Assembly: GCA_045650705.1 (NCBI GenBank)
Contig: JAZRRK010000060.1
Location: 1-55,510 of the forward strand
DNA length: 55,510 nucleotides
Direction: 5' to 3'
Origin: UMGS1781 sp045650705
GTDB lineage: Bacteria; Bacillota; Clostridia; TANB77; CAG-508
The position numbers and the translations under genes are program-made. The number at the start of each line of letters is the position of its first letter. Position 1 is the stretch's first letter. The notes beneath the pieces are model-generated. The model saw only the letters and a list, made by a program, of their open reading frames with translations, did not search any database and had not been told where the DNA came from. This document shows, in pieces, positions 35,429-44,196 of this stretch.

Positions 35429-36524
35429 TTAGTTAAAAATTGATTTTTCACGATTACTACTAATATTAAGCAACAGTCCTATACAAATCATATTAGTAAG
35501 TAGAGAACTTCCTCCATAACTTATAAATGGCAAAGGAACTCCTGTTATTGGAAGTAATCCCATCGTCATTCCTATATTTTCTAAAACGTGAAATATAAAA
35601 ATGCCGTGCTATTCCTATTGCAATATATGAACCCATGTCATCTCTTGCAGTTTTCGCAATATTTATCATTCTAGTTATTAATGCTATAAATATAATTATT
35701 ATCGCAGAACACGCTATAAATCCCATTTCTTCACCTATTACAGCAAAAATAAAGTCAGTTGTTTTAGGATATAAAAATCCTAAATGTGTCTGTGTTCCAT
35801 TTAACCAACCTTGTCCTATTAATCTACCAGCACCTATTGCTAGTTTTGATTGTATAATATTATATCCTGCTCCTCTTGGATCCAAATATGGATTTAAATA
35901 TACATCTATTCTTAGTTTCGCATGTTCAGGTAATACGAAAAAGTATAATGTTGGAACAAGTATAATAACTAATAGAGCTGAAACTACTATATATTTTCTA
36001 CCTATTCCTGCAACATATAACATAGCTACTGTTGCAACTATATACGCCATTGCTGTTCCATAGTCTGGTTGAAGAACTATTAAAATGACTGGCAATATTG
36101 CTAATCCCAATATTATTAATAATTTTACAGGCCTGTTCAATTCTGTTTTAGACATTCTAGACATTGTATTTGCTAAAAATAAAACAACTGCAATTTTTGC
36201 AAATTCAGCTGGTTGTATTGATATTGGTCCTAGATTAAACCAGCTTGTTGCACCATTTATTGCACTTGTTAAAAGTACAGCTACTAGTAGAATTATTGAA
36301 ATAATATAATATACTATGCTTATCTTTGCAATTGTTTTGTAATCTATAATTATAAAGAATATTGTTACTGGTATAGCCACAATAGTCCAAATTATTTGTT
36401 TTTTTAGGTCTTCTAATTCTGATGACTTACTTGCACTATAAAGTGCAAAAAGTCCAATTATTATTAATATTATTGAAAAGATTAAAATAGTCCAGTCTGT
36501 GTTTTTTAATTGTTTTTTATTCAT
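35429..36524 (-). CDS. rodA: RodA-like SEDS peptidoglycan polymerase, reading frame shifted +1 at an in-frame CGG
   Basis: RodA polymerises glycan strands for side-wall growth with a class B PBP. The first 307 residues carry the SEDS helices, including the GAGRLIGQGWLNG, GFLYPKTTDFIFAVIGEE and RGAGYNIIQSKLAIG motifs. At 35606-35604 the codon CGG follows GCA. In that frame the tail is unrelated and stops at 35493. Skipping the C gives GIAGIFIFHVLENIGM and MGLLPITGVPLPFISYGG, the invariant SEDS C-terminus, up to a stop at 35429 (364 residues, normal length). minE and minD are just upstream on the same strand. If the frame is not restored, an essential motif is lost. Confidence 0.88.
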
Positions 36525-36565
36525 ATTTATCCTTTCACCATATGAATTAATCTATAAATATGTAT

Positions 36566-37084
36566 TTAATCTTCTTTTACATCTTTTTTCTTTGTTTCTT
36601 CTTTAGCCTTTGTATTCTCTTCTTGCTTTTTTGGTTTCTTTTGTTCTTTATCTTTAACTTTTTCTATATCTTCTTTATTTTCTTTTTCCTCTACCTTATC
36701 TTCTTTTTTATCCTCCGTTTTTTCATCTTCTTGTTTCTTTTCTTCTTTCTTTTTATCTTCTTCTACTTCTTTTTTCATATCATTTCTAATATTTATTATT
36801 GGAATGTTTGCGTATAGAGATGGTGCACTTGTTGTTCCGTCTTCTTTCACTTCGTTTGTAAGTCTTACATCTATTTCACTTTCTTCTACTTCTATATATT
36901 TTTTAATTACGTCTATTATTTCTTGTTTCATTAATTCTAGAAAGTCTGCTGACACATTAGCTCTATCTTGCATTAATACTAGGTGTAATCTTTCTTTTGC
37001 CTTATTTTTGCTACCACTTTCTTCTTTACCTTCACCTTTTCCCAATTTCTTAAAAAATTTTAGTATGCTCTCAAACATGCCCAT
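36566..37084 (-). CDS. minE: Cell division topological factor MinE with a long charged tail
   Basis: MinE drives MinD off the membrane to place the septum. The first ~90 residues match: an amphipathic start (MGMFESILKFFKKL), the MinD-contact helix/strand AKERLHLVLMQDRANVSADF and a dimer strand ESEIDVRLTN. Usual length is about 90, but this one has 172 because of a tail of almost only Lys, Glu and Asp (about residues 105-172). An ATG at 37078 also fits the GGGGG site and would remove two residues. It lies 21 bases after the minD stop, an operon with minD and probably rodA. Confidence 0.93.
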   Translation of the reverse strand: MGMFESILKFFKKLGKGEGKEESGSKNKAKERLHLVLMQDRANVSADFLELMKQEIIDVIKKYIEVEESEIDVRLTNEVKEDGTTSAPSLYANIPIINIRNDMKKEVEEDKKKEEKKQEDEKTEDKKEDKVEEKENKEDIEKVKDKEQKKPKKQEENTKAKEETKKKDVKED

Positions 37085-37105
37085 TCCCCCACATCTGTTA
37101 ATGTT

Positions 37106-37900
37106 TTAATTTCTTTTAAATAGACCTTTTATTTTTCTAAAAAGACCTTTCTCCCTTCCTGGAATAGTAACATCTATATTTTCTCCTAATATTCTCTTAG
37201 CTATTTCTATATATGCTTTCCCTGATGGTGCTTTTTTATTCTTAATTACAGGTTCACCTTTGTTGGTTTGTGTAATTATATTCTCATCATCTGGCACTAC
37301 CCCTATTAAATCAATTGATAATAAATCAACTATATCATCTACATCCATCATTTCGCCTTTTTTAACCATTGCTGGTCTTAGTCTATTAACTATTAACTCT
37401 GGATTTTTTATCTCGGCTGATTCTAATAATCCTATTATTCTATCAGCATCTCTAATAGCAGATATTTCAGCTGTGGTTACTACTATGGCTCTATCAGCTC
37501 CAGCTACAGCATTTTTAAATCCTTGTTCAATTCCAGCAGGACAATCTATTAATACATAATCAAATTCTTCTTTTAACTTGTTTGTTAATTCTTTCATTTG
37601 TTCTTCATTTATTGCATTTTTATCTCGTGTTTGGGCAGCAGGTAATAAAAACAATTCTTCAAAACGTTTATCTTTTATAAGAGCTTGTCTTAATTTACAT
37701 TTTTCTTCTATTACATCGACTAAATCATATACTATTCTATTTTCTAGTCCCATAACAACATCAAGATTTCTAAGTCCAATATCTGTATCTACTAACACTA
37801 CCTTTTTACCTGTTTCTGCTAGACTTGAACCAAGGTTTGCTGTAGTTGTTGTTTTTCCTACTCCACCTTTTCCTGATGTTATAACTATTACTTCTCCCAT
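37106..37900 (-). CDS. minD: Septum site-determining ATPase MinD
   Basis: The 264-residue ParA/MinD ATPase has the deviant Walker A SGKGGVGKTTT (residues 8-18), VDTDIGLRNLDVVMG, Walker B-like YVLIDCPAGIEQG and VTTAEISAIRDADRIIGLL. The C-terminal amphipathic membrane anchor GLFRKIKGLFKR ends the protein. The ATP form binds the membrane, where MinC and MinE act on it. minC is not in the window. GAGGAGG precedes the ATG, and a TTGACT/TAAAAT promoter lies upstream. Confidence 0.97.
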   Translation of the reverse strand: MGEVIVITSGKGGVGKTTTTANLGSSLAETGKKVVLVDTDIGLRNLDVVMGLENRIVYDLVDVIEEKCKLRQALIKDKRFEELFLLPAAQTRDKNAINEEQMKELTNKLKEEFDYVLIDCPAGIEQGFKNAVAGADRAIVVTTAEISAIRDADRIIGLLESAEIKNPELIVNRLRPAMVKKGEMMDVDDIVDLLSIDLIGVVPDDENIITQTNKGEPVIKNKKAPSGKAYIEIAKRILGENIDVTIPGREKGLFRKIKGLFKRN

Positions 37901-37945
37901 AACATCTATCCTCCTCGCAAATTTATGTGTTTTTTCACATACAAT

Positions 37946-37974
37946 ATTTTATAATTTTTTTTGTCAAAAGTCAA
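37946..37974 (-). promoter_or_regulatory. minD promoter
   Basis: Leftward -35 TTGACT (37974-37969), a 17-base spacer and -10 TAAAAT (37951-37946) lie about 45 bases before the minD ATG. An alternative TTGACA is shifted by seven bases. Confidence 0.65.
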
Positions 37975-38048
37975 TGTTTTCTGGAAATTATTAGTAGAAA
38001 GTTACATAAATATAAATACTTAAGTAAATATTACCTATGTAATATAAA

Positions 38049-38083
38049 AATAACTGTGATTTATAAAATTTATCACAGTTATT
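38049..38083 (-). terminator. Terminator of the first pilin-like gene
   Basis: AATAACTGTGAT and ATCACAGTTATT form a 12-base stem with an 11-base loop, about 10 bases after the stop. Confidence 0.8.
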
Positions 38084-38093
38084 TATTAAATTA

Positions 38094-39335
38094 TTATTTT
38101 ATATAAAGTACTGGACGGAAACCTACTAAGAAACCAGCACCAGGAACGGTTAAATATTGGGATGCTGAAGCCCCTGAACCAGCTTCTGACCAAGAAAACT
38201 TTCCTGCAGATCCTCCATAAATATGTCGGTCTCCAACCTTAGTTGCTGCTCTTAAGCTCCATTCATGACAATTTCCAGCCAAATCATATATATTATTGGC
38301 ACAAAAAATATCTGAAGAACCAGTTGTAAGCATTACAGAAGAGTTTACTGGCTTAGTATATGAACCATTTACAGTTATCCAACTTCCATATTCAACGCAA
38401 TATGCCCCTCTTTGAATAGTAAATGTACTTGACAAATAATTTGCCCAGTCAAGACTATTAGTAACATTCTTTTTTGTTTTTATAAAGTTCATTGTAGCAT
38501 TCCAAGCGGTTCCAGAAATCAAATTGCTCTTAACTCCATATTCATTTTTATTAGAATACAATTGTTTACTTAAATAAACAGCTCCCTTTGTACCTATATC
38601 TGTCAAAGTTGCCCCCCATTCTACAAAGTTATATGGATATGCGTCTTGTCTTACTACCAAATTAGTGGTTGTTGAAGCATTTCCACTAGTTCTTTTAACT
38701 GTGCTTCCTGCTTCATATCTACCAATATAAAACCCTCCATTTTTATAAACACTCGCAACTGCTTCAGCATAATCATCCTCTTCTCCATCATATCCATTTT
38801 CATATGGTTCATCTGCTGAATAAAACATCGCCACACTAGTTTCAGTATCTGAACTTGATATTCCAACTGGTACCCATACAAATTGATTGTATTTTGTTTT
38901 TACACTGTTTGGATCTTCCCAATTTATCGATTCGACTTCTGCTTCTGGTATATCATATATTACTAATCCACCGTCTACTGTTTGTTCACTTGCTATTCCT
39001 GATAATGTGAATCCTTTTGGAATTATTGCTGTTTCTCCGTTTCTATCTTTATATTCTGTATTTGTAGTTACTCTTGTTGCTTCTATTAATTGTCTTTCTT
39101 GCTCTTCTTGCTTTTCTATTTTTTCATCAAAAGTACCCATTAGTCCTGTAGCTTCATCCTCTACTTGTCCAACTTTATCATTTGACTTATTTACTGCTGT
39201 TTTTGCATTGTCAAATAGTTTTCCATCTATTACTACGTCTACTGTTACACCTGCTAATATTAGCATCACAACTATTGTTATAGTAAGAGCTACCAATGTT
39301 ATTCCTCTTTCATATTTTTTAGTTTTATTTTTCAT
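38094..39335 (-). CDS. Pilin-like protein with a C-terminal formylglycine-generating-enzyme (SUMF1) type domain
   Basis: The 413-residue protein has an N-terminal class III/type IV pilin-like signal, KYERGITLVALTITIVVMLI. Cleavage is likely after Gly, but the usual Glu at +5 is absent. A coiled region follows (about 40-90). A conserved piece FTLSGIASEQTVDGGLVIYD leads into a SUMF1/C-type-lectin-like fold with NQFVWVPV, GGFYIGRYEAGS, AYPYNFVEW, NNIYDLAGNCHEWSL and the end VGFRPVLYIK. The domain is usually a binding fold in such surface proteins, and a catalytic role is unproven. A related copy follows upstream. The prepilin peptidase at 8.6-9.3 kb could process both. Confidence 0.8.
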   Translation of the reverse strand: MKNKTKKYERGITLVALTITIVVMLILAGVTVDVVIDGKLFDNAKTAVNKSNDKVGQVEDEATGLMGTFDEKIEKQEEQERQLIEATRVTTNTEYKDRNGETAIIPKGFTLSGIASEQTVDGGLVIYDIPEAEVESINWEDPNSVKTKYNQFVWVPVGISSSDTETSVAMFYSADEPYENGYDGEEDDYAEAVASVYKNGGFYIGRYEAGSTVKRTSGNASTTTNLVVRQDAYPYNFVEWGATLTDIGTKGAVYLSKQLYSNKNEYGVKSNLISGTAWNATMNFIKTKKNVTNSLDWANYLSSTFTIQRGAYCVEYGSWITVNGSYTKPVNSSVMLTTGSSDIFCANNIYDLAGNCHEWSLRAATKVGDRHIYGGSAGKFSWSEAGSGASASQYLTVPGAGFLVGFRPVLYIK

Positions 39336-39381
39336 TAATATACCTCCAATGTTTATTTAGTATTTATCTTTTAGTGTAAAT

Positions 39382-40678
39382 CTATTTTACATAAAGAACT
39401 GGTCTAAAACCTATATAAGAACGAGTCCAAACAGCACCGTAAAGCGTTTAAATTATTTATAAAAGGTTCTCTATCTAAATCCCAATAAGTTTTTTCTCCT
39501 GATAATCCGTCTCCATATGCTCCTCCGTAAAAAACTCTATCCGTATCTATTTTGGTACCTGAGTCTCCAGTATAATATGCTTTTGTCCATTCAGCCACAT
39601 TTCCTGCAATATCATATATATTTTTAGAACAAAAATTATCAGAAGCACCTGTTGTTAATAAAACTCTTGTATTTGATGGTTTCGCATATGTTCCTGATAT
39701 AGATGTCCAAGTTCCTTCTATACAATATTTCCCCCTAGATACATTAAAGTTTGAGCTATAATAATTTCCCCATGTTGAAGCATCGGCATTACCTGTTAAA
39801 CTCAAATCTAAAAACTCAAGTACACACTTCCAAGTTGCTCCAGATTGTAACTCACTTATTACCCCATATCCTGTTTTTCCTGCATATAAATTTTTGCTTA
39901 AACTTACAGCTCCTACATTTCCTATTGTATTAGAACTTGTTCCCCATTGAACATGATTATATGGATAGGCATCTTGTACTATTACTAATGGAGTAGTTCC
40001 TCTTTGGTCTCCGCTGCTTCTTGGCATTGTAGTCCCTGCTTCATATCTTCCTATATAAAAACCCCCATATTTATATACACTTTTTACTGCGTTTTCATAA
40101 TCTTCAACTTCCCCACTATATCCATAAGATTCATTTGGTTCTGCACCTGAACTTACAGAATAAGAAAATGCACTTACACTAGTTGAAGTATCTGATTCTG
40201 TTACTTCAACTGGTATCCATACGAATTGATTATATTTTGTTTTTACACTGTCTGGTTTTTTCCAATCGATTGATGATACTTCTGTCGCTGGTATATCATA
40301 TATTACTAATCCTCTAGCCACTGTTTGCTCGCTTGCTATTCCTGATAGGGTGAATCCTTCTGGTATTATGGCAGTTTTCCCATTTGTATCTGTATATTTA
40401 GTATTAACACCTACTCTTTTTCCTTTTAAAGATTCTCTACTTTCTTCTTCATATGCATTTAACTCTTGGTCTAATTGACTTCCATATCTATCTGCACTAT
40501 CTTCAAATCCTGCAACTTTATCATTTGTATCATTTACAGCTGTTCTTGCACTATCAAATAGCTTTCCATCTACTGCAATATCGGCTGTTACTCCTAATAA
40601 TATTAGCAATACTATTACTGTTAATACAAGTGCTACTAGAGTTATCCCTCTTTGATTTTTTTTAGTTTTTCTTCTCAT
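39382..40678 (-). CDS. Second pilin-like SUMF1-type protein, reading frame shifted +1 at an in-frame CGG
   Basis: This paralog of the gene downstream has the same parts: KKNQRGITLVALVLTVIVLL, a helical stalk, FTLSGIASEQTVARGLVIYD, NQFVWIPV, GGFYIGRYEAGT, AYPYNHVQW and NIYDIAGNVAEWTK. In frame it stops at 39404 with a tail that does not match. At 39439-39437 CGG follows TTA. Skipping the C yields LGAVWTRSYIGFRPVLYVK and a stop at 39382 (431 residues). That ending agrees with VGFRPVLYIK of the paralog. GGAGGTAAACG precedes the ATG. The paralogs differ most within the SUMF1 domain, fitting different binding targets. Confidence 0.8.
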
Positions 40679-40881
40679 CGTTTACCTCCATTGTTTTTCA
40701 TATTTTCTCTTTAGGTTTAAATCTATTTTGTTAATATTTTTTATTTCTACTTCTACATTTTATTAAATATCACTATTTCTGTCAAGATGTTTTTCTTTAT
40801 TTCTTTGTTTTTTTCTTGTCTTATCTTTTAGATGTTTAATTATTAAATTGTTATACCTTTTAAATATTATTTTTACAAAGC

Positions 40882-40907
40882 AATAGCAGGCATTTCAGCC
40901 TGCTATT
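40882..40907 (-). terminator. gerW terminator
   Basis: AATAGCAGGC and GCCTGCTATT form a 10-base stem around ATTTCA, touching the gerW stop codon. The leftward strand continues as GCTTTG with a modest T-content. Confidence 0.7.
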
Positions 40908-41436
40908 ACTCATCTTCTTGTTCCTTATCGTCATTTTGTGTTTCATAATCATATTTATAATTTACTCCTACTTTTTTTATCTTTGGTTTCATACCTATTT
41001 TTACTTCGGTTTCTTCTGATTTTTTGCTATTAACTATTTTATCTATCATCTTCTCTGTTTTATCACATAATTCTGGCATATAATCTAAAATTTTATCTAT
41101 TGTACAACTATGTTCTACTGGTAATAATTTAATTATATCTTTTTGCACAATTAGGAAAGCTACTGGATTTATTGATACTCCTGCTCCGCTTCCTCCTCCA
41201 AATGGATTTCTATATGATATTTTTTCTCCTTCATTATTTCTATTATAATCTTCTATGGATTCTCCTTTAAATTCACTTCCTCCTGCTGCAAAACCAAATC
41301 CCACTTTTGAAATTGGTATTATAGTTATATCCTCTTTTATTTTTATAGGCTCTCCTATTATTGTATTAACATCTATCATATCTCTTATGCTATCCATTGC
41401 TGTGAGCATAAGTCCCTCTATTGGATGTTCTTCCAT
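40906..41436 (-). CDS. gerW: GerW/YtfJ-family sporulation protein
   Basis: The 176-residue protein has the YtfJ features HPIEGLMLTAMDSIRDMIDVNTIIGEPI, TIIPISKVGFGFAAGGSEF and GGGSGAGVSINPVAFLI. The C-terminal part is charged. In B. subtilis GerW is a spore protein needed for L-alanine germination. The start is one base after the stop of the DUF2953 gene (the ytfI-like neighbour), the same pair order as in spore formers. All Gly-rich motifs are intact. Confidence 0.93.
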   Translation of the reverse strand: MEEHPIEGLMLTAMDSIRDMIDVNTIIGEPIKIKEDITIIPISKVGFGFAAGGSEFKGESIEDYNRNNEGEKISYRNPFGGGSGAGVSINPVAFLIVQKDIIKLLPVEHSCTIDKILDYMPELCDKTEKMIDKIVNSKKSEETEVKIGMKPKIKKVGVNYKYDYETQNDDKEQEDE

Positions 41437-41437
41437 A

Positions 41438-42031
41438 CTATTGGTACACTTCCTTTCTATTATTATCTTTTTTTGTGAATAACTTTCTAGTATTGATAAT
41501 ATGTACCAATTTTACTGAAAATATACAATTTAAAGACATAAATAAGTAATTCTTATTTAAATACATTGGGTCTATTTTGTAATGTAATCTATCTGCCTTT
41601 CTCCCAAATATTATTGGTAACAACATACCTGTAGTAGCTACTATATATGCAGTCTTGTCCGCCTCCTTGGTACTTATTATTATATTTACCTTTAAATTTT
41701 CTATATTAAATATTTTTAAAACTTTTATAATTTTTTTCAAAGTTTGTATTGTCTTAACATTTTTATAGTTCTTAAGTATATTGGTTTTTAAAATTTTATT
41801 AAACACTTCTATTTTACCTTTGTTCTTAAGTTTCATTATTTTATTATTATCTAGTGTTAGTTTCAGCCAAGTCATATTCTCAAATAGATTTAAACTAATC
41901 GTTAATTTAAACTTTTTTATTTTTGTATTTACAATCTCTAATTCTTTTACATTAATTGATAAGATTGAAAAATTTATAAATATTATACCAATTAATAGTA
42001 TTGCTATTAAAATACTAAAAAATATTGTCAT
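41438..42031 (-). CDS. DUF2953 membrane protein (YtfI-like)
   Basis: The 197-residue protein has one N-terminal membrane helix (FFSILIAILLIGIIFINFS). A Lys/Ile-rich extracytoplasmic region follows, and a motif ADKTAYIVATTGMLLPIIFG near residue 130 is followed by DPMYLNKNYLFMSLNCIFSV. Proteins of this type sit next to gerW/ytfJ in many Firmicutes, but the function is unknown. The adjacency, with one base between, is the main support. AGGAGAAAA precedes the ATG. Confidence 0.85.
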   Translation of the reverse strand: MTIFFSILIAILLIGIIFINFSILSINVKELEIVNTKIKKFKLTISLNLFENMTWLKLTLDNNKIMKLKNKGKIEVFNKILKTNILKNYKNVKTIQTLKKIIKVLKIFNIENLKVNIIISTKEADKTAYIVATTGMLLPIIFGRKADRLHYKIDPMYLNKNYLFMSLNCIFSVKLVHIINTRKLFTKKDNNRKEVYQ

Positions 42032-42098
42032 AAGTGTTTTCTCCTATGGCAATATTTTTTCCATTTTTTTCTTTTTAATACCTATATGACAGATTTTA

Positions 42099-42267
42099 GT
42101 AGTAAGTAGCCCAATGCATTAAAATCCGCCCAATCTCGTCGGGGTTATATATGTTTTTTCTCAATAACAATGTCAAGATGGCTACGAGGGTAATCCGTAA
42201 GCCGTTGGCTTCTCGCCATTTTTATTTCGAAAAAAATATATAAGCCCCTGCGTTGGGCTAGTTACTA
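42099..42267. repeat. GCCCAATCTCGTCGGGG element, copy A2
   Basis: Left end TCCGCCCAATCTCGTCGGGG and TTATATAT, right end ATATATAAGCCCCTGCG and TTGGGCTAGTTACTAC. The ends are imperfect inverted repeats of about 26 bases. The middle contains GCCGTTGGC and a GGCTACGAGGGTAATCC block different from copy A3. It looks like a non-autonomous MITE-like element, or a structured RNA element, between DUF2953 and topB. Confidence 0.75.
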
Positions 42268-42307
42268 CAAAATATACATTTATAAATTTGGTTGATTGCA
42301 AAAATAA

Positions 42308-44194
42308 TTATCTGTAAATAAATTTGTCAAATTTTGCTTTTATATATTTTTCTAGTTTTTGCATAAATTCTTCTGACTGTATTTCTTTTTTTGCCACCAT
42401 TTCTAATCCTTTTTCCCAACTGGCTGTTAATTTTGGGTTTAACATATCTGGCATAGATTTATTAACTACATCGTATATTGCTTCTCCCTTTTGTGTTGGT
42501 GTTACAATTTGTGTTTTTGAATTTATTTCAATATGTTTTATTTTTTCCAGTTTCTTTATTATTTCTCCTCTTGTAGCACTTGTGCCTATTCCAGCTCCTT
42601 TTATTTGTTCACGGAGTTCTTCATCTTCTATCAATTTTCCAGCATTCTCCATCGCTAATATTAAAGAACCTGAATTATATCTTGTTGGTGGAGTAGTTTC
42701 AGCTTCCTTTATATTTATTTCTGCTATTTCTAGCTCTTGCCCCTTTTTTAAATCTTTTAAATTTTCATTTACTTCTTCTTTATTTTCTTTTTGCTTTAAT
42801 ACTTCTAAATATCCTTTATTTGTACATACCTTTTCATTTGCATAGAAAGTTTCGTTTTCTATATTTATAGTAACATTTATTTTATTAAATTCAGCTGGTG
42901 GATAAAATATAGCTAGAAATCTTTTTACTATTACTCTATAAATTTCTTTATGTAAGTCTGGTAGCTTGCTATAGTTTTCAAATCCCTGTCCCGTCGGAAT
43001 TATAGCATAATGGTCTGTTATTTTGCTATCATTTACATATTTTGTTTTTGCTAAGTTGTTTGTTGGATATTTCTCTTCTATCATTTTAGCTATATATCCA
43101 TTTATCTCTTCATCCTGTTTTAAATTTTTAGCTAAGCCATTTAAATTTTTACCAATTTCCTTTGCAACTGCAGTTGATAATACCCTTGCATCTGTTCTTG
43201 GATATGTAACAAGCTTTTTCTCATATAAATTCTGTATTATTTCTAGCGTTTCATCTGGTTTTATTTTAAATCTTTTTGTACATTCATTTTGTATCTCTGC
43301 TAAATTAAATAAAAGTGGAGCATTTTCTTTTTGTTTTGATTTCTTTAATTCTGTAATTATTGCTTTCTTTCCATTTAAACCTTCTATTAATTGTTTTGCA
43401 TCATCTTCTTTTTTAAATCCTGTTTCATTATATAATTTAGGTGATTCAAAAAATAATGATTTTTCATTTACTTTCCATTCTGCTGTAAAGTTATCAAAAT
43501 TAGCATTTATTTTATAGTATTTTGTCTTTACAAAATTTCGTATTTCTCTTTCTCTTGATACTATCATACCTAAAACACAAGTCATTACTCTTCCTATTGA
43601 AATAGAGGCTTTTTCTTCATTTATTGTTTGTGCAAGTTTTTTTCCATAAATTATTGATAACAGTCTTGAAAAATTTATACCTATTAAATAATCTTCTTTT
43701 GCCCTTAAATAAGCAGAATTAGATAAACTATCATATTCAGATAGCTCTTTTGCTTCTTTTATTCCTCTTAAAATCTCTTCTTCCGTTTGAGAATCTATCC
43801 ATACTCTTTTTTTAGTTTTGTTTTGCACGCCTATCATCTGGTCTACTAATCTATATATATATTCTCCTTCACGCCCAGAGTCAGTACTTACATATATTGT
43901 ATCTATATCTTCTCTTTGGAATAATCCTTTTATTATTTCAAATTGTTTTTCAACCTGAGGTATTACTTCATATTTAAACTCTTCTGGAATAAATGGTAAT
44001 GTATCCAATCTCCAAAATTTTAGCTTTTCATCGTATTTTTCTGGATAAGACATTGTAACTAAATGTCCTACGCACCATGTTATTACCCACTCTCCATTTT
44101 CTATATATCCATTTTTTCTATTATCACCTAATTTTAGTACTTTTGCAAATTCCATTGCTACTGATGGTTTTTCTGTAATTAGTAGTTTTTTCAA
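42308..44194 (-). CDS. topB: DNA topoisomerase III
   Basis: The type IA topoisomerase has 628 residues. The start is UUG at 44194 (MKKLLITEKPSVAMEF), with AGGAG in the end of the upstream gene. The Toprim domain has E in ITEKPS and DSGREGEYIYR. The catalytic Tyr region is EKKLVTYPRTDARVLS, and further motifs are GIGTSATRGEIIKKLE and LTASWEKGLEMV. No C-terminal zinc module is seen, as in some Firmicutes enzymes. It decatenates DNA. It starts three bases after the endoQ stop. Confidence 0.95.
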   Translation of the reverse strand: MKKLLITEKPSVAMEFAKVLKLGDNRKNGYIENGEWVITWCVGHLVTMSYPEKYDEKLKFWRLDTLPFIPEEFKYEVIPQVEKQFEIIKGLFQREDIDTIYVSTDSGREGEYIYRLVDQMIGVQNKTKKRVWIDSQTEEEILRGIKEAKELSEYDSLSNSAYLRAKEDYLIGINFSRLLSIIYGKKLAQTINEEKASISIGRVMTCVLGMIVSREREIRNFVKTKYYKINANFDNFTAEWKVNEKSLFFESPKLYNETGFKKEDDAKQLIEGLNGKKAIITELKKSKQKENAPLLFNLAEIQNECTKRFKIKPDETLEIIQNLYEKKLVTYPRTDARVLSTAVAKEIGKNLNGLAKNLKQDEEINGYIAKMIEEKYPTNNLAKTKYVNDSKITDHYAIIPTGQGFENYSKLPDLHKEIYRVIVKRFLAIFYPPAEFNKINVTINIENETFYANEKVCTNKGYLEVLKQKENKEEVNENLKDLKKGQELEIAEINIKEAETTPPTRYNSGSLILAMENAGKLIEDEELREQIKGAGIGTSATRGEIIKKLEKIKHIEINSKTQIVTPTQKGEAIYDVVNKSMPDMLNPKLTASWEKGLEMVAKKEIQSEEFMQKLEKYIKAKFDKFIYR

Positions 44195-44196
44195 AT

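Noticed and set aside
36560..36817. Rightward Phe/Leu-rich ORF that looks like a membrane protein
   Set aside because: It is the reverse of the Lys/Glu-rich tail of MinE.
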